From Glandiceps talaboti (Eukaryota; Hemichordata; Enteropneusta; Spengelidae), in contig NC_135554.1 in assembly GCF_964340395.1 (NCBI RefSeq), forward strand, positions 23,198,592 through 23,262,591: 64,000 nucleotides of DNA. Reading direction: 5' to 3'. The position numbers and the translations under genes are program-made. Below, one piece after another: positions 56,020-64,000 of the stretch; position 1 is the stretch's first letter, and every line of letters starts with the position of its first letter. Under the pieces are notes generated by a model that was not told the origin of the DNA, did no database searches, and saw only the letters and a list, made by a program, of their open reading frames with translations.

Positions 56020-56350
56020 AATGTGACTGACTCACGGAGCAATGATCATCTTATGGTTCAACGTTTATGTATTGATGTAATGTAGGTACATCAAATATGA
56101 AGAAAGGAGAGTATTTTGAATGCAATATAGCAAGAAATTCCACCTGTCTATGCACAGGTGAAGAGAATATCTGAAAATGATGTATCTAAAAGTGCCTGAT
56201 AGCCAGGTTTCTTGGCTGGAACGTTGTTGGCTCACAGTAGTGTGATGATTGATTCGATGTGGTGTGGGTATGTTAAATATGACAAAGGGAATTTGAAAGC
56301 AATATGCCGTGAAATTCCACCTGTCTATTTTGACATATATTTCTGAAAAT
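56020..56350. repeat. Diverged tandem duplication, ~180 bp period
   Basis: AAATATGA-AAAGG, GCAATAT and GAAATTCCACCTGTCTAT occur in the same order in both halves; CTCAC opens each half. Confidence 0.7.
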
Positions 56351-58494
56351 TACCTCTCCGAGACTAAAAGCGCGACAGGCAGACAGGTGGGAACTTACAA
56401 CCCTAAGTAGGAGATAGGCATCTTTTAATACTCAATTTGACTTTTAAACTATGTTGGTACGCTAGACACAAAACATTTTAATTGCTATGGGCCATGTTAT
56501 GTCTAACATACAGTTTACAGGTTAATGTAGGTGACTTTTACAAATCTTTCTATCTTAATACTAGATAAGTGTGTGGATGCACTCAAACAAACACGGTGGA
56601 CAGATTCCTATCAGTTAAATAAGGGTGATGCTATTTCTTTTTCAGTTTCTCATTACTTTTTTACTCCTTTACTTTTTCTTATGTTTCTCATTACTTTTTA
56701 ATGGGTAAAACAAATATAGAATTAAAAAAAAATTAAAAATAATCATTTCGTTTTCCTCCTCTCTATCTTGGATCCCCGGAAACAAGCCCTTTCCTAGCTT
56801 CTGTATTCTCAGACCCTCTACTTAAATAACTTAAAAAAGAATGCTCCAGATATTTGTGAACAAGTGTCATCATTGCCGCCATGACTGTAGCTAATGTCCA
56901 TAGTCCAGACACTGGCTTATTCTTGCCAGAGAGGGTGCTGTTCCATAAAAATTTTAAGGGCAGGTGAAAATTAAAAATATTTTTTTTTTACTTTGACGTT
57001 GAAGCTCAAAATTTAGGTCAATGAAAAACAGAAAAACATAGGGTCACCGTAATTCGACATAAATGTAGCAGCAGTGGCTCTGATAGTGAGAAACAGTCTG
57101 TTGTTGTTCTGTTGGTAACCTCCTTAACATCTATAATCATGTAGCGTCTAAGTATTTTGTACATAACATTAAGTTTTACACTCGTACCAAACCTGGATGG
57201 ACTTCTGTAGAATTGTGTGATTGTGATTATATGTGTACATGTCTGCATATATAGAAAAAGCTGGGAGCAATTTCCAGCAAACCAATCTCTTGTCATGTCA
57301 CACTCAATGAGGTCCTGGGATGAAATTCCACATTCAAACAAATCTACCCACATTGTCATTAACATCATGCCTTTGTAATCAATCACAGCATTCTGCCCAA
57401 TGATAAGTTAGTGTTTATTGGGACAGTTGATGTCAAAATATGGTATAATTGTCACATCAGGACTATACTTATATATCATTCTAACATCATTCTAACATTT
57501 GGGGGTTCACTCATTTGCATGATCAACCTTTAGTACAGTACATGATTTCACATTGAGCTAGACAGGGTGAAGAGAAACCTTTAAACCCACAGACAGCCTC
57601 TAGATTTGTATATGTACAGCCTGGTACAGGTACATGTAAATATACATGCAGAGGGAATCAAGCTAATGCATAGTCTAGTTCCTATACAGTATCGTTACGA
57701 TTTATACAAATGTACCTTCACTCACAGAAAAAAAACCCCATAAACACATGTAAAACCTCAGTTGGCATCCCGACTAGCCAATGCATTGATGGTGAACAAT
57801 ATTTTATACCCAAGTGACATGTATGCATGAAGTATTTCTACTCCATTTGTATGATATTTATAGCATGATATTTACCTTGTTATAATGAATCTTGGGTAAG
57901 TATTAGTTTTATTACATGCAACTAACAAACTCACATGATTAAAGCATTCATTTGATGTATTTAGACTATTTGCCATTAACAGTAACAGCTTTTTAATATA
58001 TTAGGAAAACTTTGATGTACATCAGCTGAATCAATACTATATATATGTACTGCTACACGATCTGAGAGTGAATTATTTCTCTGCCACTGGGATATACATG
58101 TAGGATAGAATTTGATAAATGTGTGTTCTCATTATTTTAACACTCCAGGCTACTGAATGAGTTATAATTTGTGTGTGCTGCATGACAAGCTGTTTATATC
58201 AAGTGACCCTACTGGCTTAAAAACACTCTGTAGGTAGCATTGGTAGTTAATCATCCAATCAGTCATTCTTTTAGAAATGTGGTTAGGTTTTAAATGCAAG
58301 CCAACTGTCTAGAAGTGGGATATTTTGCTTGTCATCCATCCATCTATTAACAATCACACAACATGGAGATATACGAGCTGTGGAATGTTTTGTATGAAAT
58401 GGTACACACAGAAATTCAGTTCAGAAATATTAGCATGTAGGAGTACATGTATAGGTTATATAGAATTGTAACAGCTGTGTTTTGGGTTGTACTG

Positions 58495-58735
58495 GTCACT
58501 AAACAAGAAATGAAAACTTTTGCTGATTGGCTATGACACGAGTTTTGAAAGATAGTTGTTGATTGGTCATTGAGCAAGAAATTCAAACTGGTTGCTGATT
58601 GGCTGTCATGGTGACCAAAATTTTGAAAGATAGTTGTTGATTGGTTTCCTGAATAAGAAATGAAAACTTGTTGCTGATTGGCTGTGACATGAATTTTGAA
58701 AAAGATAGTTGCTGAATGGTCATTGTAGAAGACAT
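58495..58735. repeat. ~75-bp tandem repeat, three copies, rich in GATTGG
   Basis: Each copy has TTGCTGATTGGCT, TTTTGAAAGATAGTTGTTGA, TTGGT and AAGAAATGAAAACT. Confidence 0.88.
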
Positions 58736-58882
58736 GACATGACATGACAAGACATGACGGAAGATGATTGGATGCTGATAGAATGTAAAATGGATGTTGA
58801 AAGCTGGGATTGGGTTTTCAATCTTCTAAAATTGATATTCACAATGGATTCACAGATTGCATTTGAATAGATCTCAATACAT

Positions 58883-58883
<1 letters not shown>

Positions 58884-58932
<49 letters not shown>
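58884..58932. repeat. (GT)n microsatellite
   Basis: About 24 uninterrupted GT units. Confidence 0.97.
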
Positions 58933-58934
<2 letters not shown>

Positions 58935-59546
58935 GGTACGAACTACAACATTTTGGCCAGTAATTACACGTCCTAGTTACAAACATTAGTGCAACTCAAA
59001 CTGTCAACGTGACTGCTAAAAACAGACAGACTGTGAAACTACAGCAACTTCTGCAGGAAAAAACACCTTTAAACCGACAAACTTCATAAAACTCTCAATA
59101 CTTCAGAAACAACAGTACACTAGAAATGTAAGTACCAGCAAAGTAACCAATACCTAACGAACGTTTACTAATTCCTCCATACTAAATAAATAACCGGACA
59201 ATATATCGGTCTTCGAATTCAAAGATTCCGTACAAGACGGCACATGTGTGCCCCCTCTTTACAACTCATAATAAAGATATAATGACCAATTCACAGCCCT
59301 AAACTATAGGCTATCATATCCTCATACTTAAGATTATTACACAGATGATTACAACATTAGGGATTTTTATTGCCATATCAGCCTGTCTATAAAGATTAAT
59401 GACAACCAAATAATCAGTAGACATCTCACTTCAGATCTTTCTTTTTTTATGTCTCAAGAACTTTTGCTTTTATATCATTAATTCATGTTTTCTTCTTGTA
59501 TAAACACTCTACATTGAACTTTTGGATTCATCAAAACTAACATACA

Positions 59547-59550
<4 letters not shown>

Positions 59551-59625
<75 letters not shown>
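59551..59625. repeat. (GT)n microsatellite
   Basis: About 37 uninterrupted GT units. Confidence 0.97.
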
Positions 59626-59628
<3 letters not shown>

Positions 59629-59805
59629 TACTAAAGTGGAAACAAAAAGACATTGGCAAGAGACAGACTGTAGTCCTGTCCCTAACTGGTTTGAAACTGA
59701 ACTGAAGTCGGTTCTCTGTCCCCTAAAACTATTTTGAACCAATTTAGTTGAATCGGTTCCTGACTAACACAAAACAAAATGGAGTTATTGCTCAGGTTTC
59801 CTCTA

Positions 59806-59910
59806 TCGTCGTAATTATCACGGCCTCTTTTACAGCACCATCTAAGAACACATTGTCATTGACATTATGCAGCATCAAGGAAGAAATACCAGCTCTGGTT
59901 TGCGAGAATG
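59806..59910 (-). pseudogene. Decayed copy of SVEP1 exon 11 (5' end plus splice acceptor)
   Basis: The stretch matches 3485-3572 in two blocks. The first ~38 bases share TCGTCGTAA and GCCTCTTTTAC-GCACCATC; the last ~32 share GAAATA-CAGCT-TGGTTT-CGAG with 5 mismatches. The second block runs past the exon into intron sequence, so it is a genomic duplicate, not a retrocopy. On the minus strand it reads LDGAVKEA like the exon, but has a ~17-base internal expansion and a 2-base insertion that shifts frame. It may derive from another SVEP1-like gene. Confidence 0.6.
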
Positions 59911-61279
59911 GTTTTCTCTTGGGAACAGAAACCGGTTTCAAACTAATTTAACTCCATTCAGTTTGAATTGATTCAGATGCAGGGGACAAATAGATCATGA
60001 GATATGACTCAGACTGACAGTATGATAATTTGATATGATGACTTTTCCTATTGTATTGTGGCCAAAGAGGCTATAAATGGTGAATGGTAGCCTAGCTATT
60101 GTATATATTGCGGTTGTACTTGATACGGATGCTATAAACGATTGTGGTACATACAGAAAACGTTTTACTCTGGTGTTATGGGTTGTATTTGAATTCAGAC
60201 ATTGAACATTCACATTTTTTATACACAAAACTTCCTTCACTTTGTAATTATTGCCTAATGTAGTCATACATAATTTGCATATATACAGCCGCTAAAGTTG
60301 ATTTAATTTCAAGACTTAGAAATGCAACTCCACTCTGAAATTAAGTTATGGAATAAGAATTATACTTGAACGGCATGTAACAACACTGACAGATTGATGC
60401 TGCAATATTTAGTATGGTCACATGACTTAGTAGCCCTCAGATAAAGAAATCGAACCTCAAGGAGAAATCAATTATTTATTTCCAAAACGGAAGAAGCCCG
60501 GGTGCAGTAAATGTCAAGTATCTATTGATAAAATATCACAGTTTAAGAAATCAATCTTATTTTATCTGGTGGCATAGATAAAAAAAATTAAAAGTGGTGA
60601 TGTTTTGACATTTATTAACATTACGTGAGTTTCTTATTTCCACTTTTTAGTTTTAAAATATTGTTGTATATTGAAGTTTTTACAAAATCTGTATGGTGAA
60701 ATGGGGATGAGGATGAAGATGAGTGTGTGTGTGTGTGTGTGTGTGAATGAGTGAATGAGTGAATGAATGCATGTGGGTATGTATGTGGGTGTGAGTGTGC
60801 ATGTTTATATGTATGTGTATGCGTGTACATGTACAAATGTATGCTCATACAGGTACAGTCATGCTGTCCAGTGTATTCAATAGCTCGATTAAGTGATTAT
60901 TTCAAATACTCTTTTATGGATCCTGATTTCCATAGTTTCTGAATCATGGAATATTCAATATTTTATTATAAAATTCACACACCATTGACTTTAATACTGC
61001 TCCCCCAAGGGGATCTTTTAATTCACTTCCAGACAAGGATTGATTAAATGATGATATGAACAAGTCAAGTGGAAAGTTTCACCAAATACATGTACGAATA
61101 TTGCAGACACTGAATGCATCCTTGAAGTTTTACACCCTATAAACTATAAATCTCAGTCCGACTGCAAGGAATGTAAAGTATAGGAAAATTTACACAATTT
61201 CTGTCCTATTCTGTTCACATCCATCTGCTATTTCAAAGAAGGGACACCTGTTTAAGTTCTCCATCTATGATCTGGCAGA

Positions 61280-61490
61280 AAGTCAGTTGTGGCCCTTCCT
61301 GTCCACTTCCATCTACTGTTTGGATCCTTCCCTGATCATTTCATTTTGTTGTTGGGACAAGGTCAGTAACCCATCCCATTCACTTTTACATATCTGTTGT
61401 TTAAAGAGAATCAGTGACCCATCCCCATTCATTTTTATCCCATGTTTAAGGAGAGTCAGTGGTCCATCCCCATCCACTTCCTTCTGCAAT
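61280..61490. repeat. Degenerate tandem repeat, ~55 bp, 3-4 copies
   Basis: Repeated CAGTGACCCATCCCCATTCA-like and GTTTAAAGAGA-like blocks. Confidence 0.7.
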
Positions 61491-62639
61491 ATGGGGGGAG
61501 GGGGGATTGACTCTTGATAATAAGTAAACTGTGATAGAAAAATCACCCTTCAGACTGATTCATTGTATTTGTCTTGACATTTATCACATGTTCAAACACA
61601 TACCAGTACCAAGTGCTATTAAATATACACATGCCCTCACATTAGCAGCTCATATTTCCTCCTGATGTTACCAATGACAACTTATGTCAACACAAACAAT
61701 GATCCATGTGTGTTTAAATACTGAAATCACAGTTCTAATGTTCATGCCATACTTCACGAATACTTTTATATAAGCAAGTTTCCTGCACTTTATGAAAACA
61801 TTCTGAAGAACATACAAAAAAACACACCAAAGAAGCAAAAAGATGGACCAGTCACCACTGTTGAGGCAAAAACACAACATTCAAAAGCAAATGTATGACC
61901 CTCTGTGGTGGCAGTCATACAAAGTGCATTTCCATCTTGACTTCTAGCCAACTTTCCTGTTAAGACTAACAGGAATTACCATAGTGCTTTGAGGAGAGGA
62001 TTTTCAGGATCACAACCTCCTTTCAGATCATTTAACAAATCCATCATTAAATCGGAAACAAGGTGGACTTTAATACTTCTGTCAAAACCATCATTATATG
62101 TGTCTTCATCTTTCTACATCAACGGAATGTATTGAAGCTTTACGAGTGCGCAATAAAGAATTATGATTGTCAAACTTATCTCTAGCATGGCGTTAATCTC
62201 AGCAATGACTTCACAGTAGAGTGATTTTTATGTCATCATTTTTAGTCTTGCAATACTTGTCAGGAACAGAAGACGTACAAGGTACATAATCCAGTTCTTA
62301 CCCTTTTCATTATAATTGTGATTTGCTAGTCATCCAGAGAGATTACTGGCTCAGGCATTGAAGACTTGTCTGGAGTTTCTATATAGATGAGGAATGAAAT
62401 CTTTGCTGGTAATCTCGTCCGAATTAAACTAAATTTGGGTATCAAGAGAAAAGCTACAAAGAGGATGACTCTCCACGTTCCATATACATCAAGATACATG
62501 TAGGTCATCTCGTTCTCTCTCTGGGTCAACAAAAAATAAGATGCACCACCAAATACACACAAAACATGTCAGGCTACTTAAAAGCTAGTTTTCTTGACTG
62601 TCCATCGGTATGATAACCTTACCATTGGCTAGGCTAAAT

Positions 62640-63015
62640 GTACAAACCATGTACACATAGTGAGAAATCCAACCCTTCTCTCCACCACACCTACATGTAT
62701 TCTACCCTTTACAGCTACATGATGTAGTCTAAATGTGCAAAACATGTACAAATACACAGTGAGAAATCCAGCCCTTCTCTCTCCCACCTATTTAGCTAGT
62801 CTAAATGAAAACGTGTACACATACTGTGATAGTGACAAATCCAGTCCTTCTCTCTCCCACACCTATTTAGCTAGTCTAAATGAACAAAACGTGTACACAT
62901 ACTTCTATAGTGAGAGATCCATCCCTTCTCTCTCCCACACCTATTCAGCTAGTTTAAATGAACAAAACATGTACACATAGTGAGAAATCCATCCCTTCTC
63001 TCTCCCACACCTATA
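62640..63015. repeat. ~80-bp minisatellite, five copies
   Basis: Each copy has ACATGTACACATA, GTGAGAAATCC, CCCTTCTCTCTCCCACACCT and TAGCTAGTCTAAATGAA. Inner units are ~81 bp, so an open frame encodes repeated peptides by chance. Confidence 0.92.
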
Positions 63016-64000
63016 TATTATTCAATATCTGCCCTGCTTCTTTTCAATGAATTCATACCCCCAGGGGAGGATTCATTAGACTGGAACAAACCGCAAACAG
63101 TTTTCCATCATCGTATGACTGGTTTTCTATTCAGCTTCACAATTCACTCACTTGAATTCTAAATACTGTTATTTTGTGGTGAAATTACAGATAATAGAGC
63201 TGCCATTCGTCATGAGTACAGCCAGTTTTGGAATAATTACCACTCCATCACACTTTGCTTTTGCTAGAGGCATTCACCCGATAGAAAAGGTTTTTTTTAA
63301 AAACAACATTCAAGCAATTATATTTCTTTCATAATTAATTGCGAGGAACGCTTTCATTATGTCATTGAAAACGACGATATTAATTGTTAATTGAGATTTA
63401 ACCAATATTGACATAGTGTATTCATTTCACTCCTAGATGGCCAACCCTGGATGGAATACCCAGATGGCTGGATTAAATAAATAAGATAAATATATACCTC
63501 CAGGTGATGCAGTTTGACAGATTTATTTGTCAAAAATTTCACACAACAAATTCATCCTACTTAGATCGAATTTCTTTTGAGATTTGAATAACCTAGAGAG
63601 AAATTGACAAGTGAAGAGGGAAGAAACTAGCCTTCTTGTAAACCATATCAGCAGCTGCATCAATAATTGTAAGGTTGGTAAAGAAAAGCTACTAGAAATT
63701 ATACTCAACTTTCCATCCAATTCCACAGAGAACTGTGGTATATGTATATGTGAAAGTAAAATTATACCAAGGAAAAGGCTTACAAACGTGAGGATTTATA
63801 CATGTGAGATGATGATGTGTACATTCATGTATGTGTACGGTATACTGGAGTGTGGACCACACGAAACATGTACACATCACATAATATGGGAAATTACACT
63901 AATACTACACATTTCACTTTTCACAAATTACATGTTCTTGAAGACTTACATGTACACCCCAACCCCAACGAACCCCACAGTTCCATTGTTAATGTGATCT

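Larger units (their letters stand above)
51275..64000. other. Region right of the POMGNT1 transmembrane exon: no gene seen
   Basis: No coding exon recognised apart from a decayed SVEP1-like fragment at 59.8 kb. Probably POMGNT1 intron 1 and/or upstream DNA. Tandem repeats and element fragments are listed separately; 63.1-64.0 kb shows nothing notable. Confidence 0.6.

Noticed and set aside
62281-62330. Minus-strand ATGAAAAGG followed by a good GTAAGA donor, considered as the first POMGNT1 exon
   Set aside because: It would give only Met-Lys-Arg before the membrane segment, far shorter than the usual cytosolic tail, with nothing else to support it.
62735-62980. 81-codon frame with a repeated SLSHTYxASLNEQ peptide
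   Set aside because: The repeat period is close to 81 bp, a multiple of three, so the repeat peptide follows automatically; indels between copies shift the frame.

Overview
The window is nuclear DNA from an invertebrate animal. Coding sequence lies in short exons with GT-AG introns on the minus strand, all other sequence is AT-rich and packed with microsatellites, minisatellites and inverted-repeat elements, and there are no bacterial-style gene clusters. The two recognisable genes are bilaterian and their exons match the vertebrate proteins module for module. A marine deuterostome such as a hemichordate or amphioxus is plausible, but the species cannot be fixed from this sequence.

Two protein genes lie head-to-tail on the minus strand. 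(1) SVEP1 (large secreted or extracellular-matrix protein with VWA, sushi and HYR modules) starts at 29268 and leaves the window at position 1. Fifteen exons can be joined in frame, giving about 1,044 residues: signal peptide, VWA, Cys-rich/EGF-like part, GCC2/GCC3 (ephrin-receptor-like) module, three sushi, two HYR, one sushi, a linker with a furin-type RRKR site, then further GCC2/GCC3 modules. Intron 1 is 19.7 kb. (2) POMGNT1 (Golgi O-mannose beta-1,2-GlcNAc transferase) ends at 37681. Fourteen exons join in frame back to the transmembrane exon at 51178-51274. The N-terminal exon was not found, so the gene probably extends further right.

Layout: 1-9.0 kb SVEP1 exons 2-15; 9.0-28.8 kb SVEP1 intron 1; 28.8-29.3 kb SVEP1 exon 1; 29.3-37.7 kb intergenic or untranslated; 37.7-51.3 kb POMGNT1; 51.3-64 kb non-coding sequence rich in tandem repeats, probably POMGNT1 intron 1 or upstream DNA.

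The standout feature is in SVEP1 intron 1: a 6,285-bp foldback transposon at 15802-22086. It is flanked by a 9-bp target duplication (ACAGGTGGG) and starts and ends with the same inverted GGGTGACCCTAAAACG. It consists almost wholly of a 155-bp repeat in two opposed arrays that meet at a spacer-free palindrome at 19332. Each 155-bp unit is itself five diverged ~31-bp sub-repeats beginning TGGAATGACA. It carries no transposase. Other notable items are a decayed copy of SVEP1 exon 11 at 59.8 kb, a possible nested promoter and first exon inside a POMGNT1 intron (43.45-43.69 kb), several short inverted-repeat element families with two or more copies, and a 2.1-kb 22-bp minisatellite in a POMGNT1 intron.
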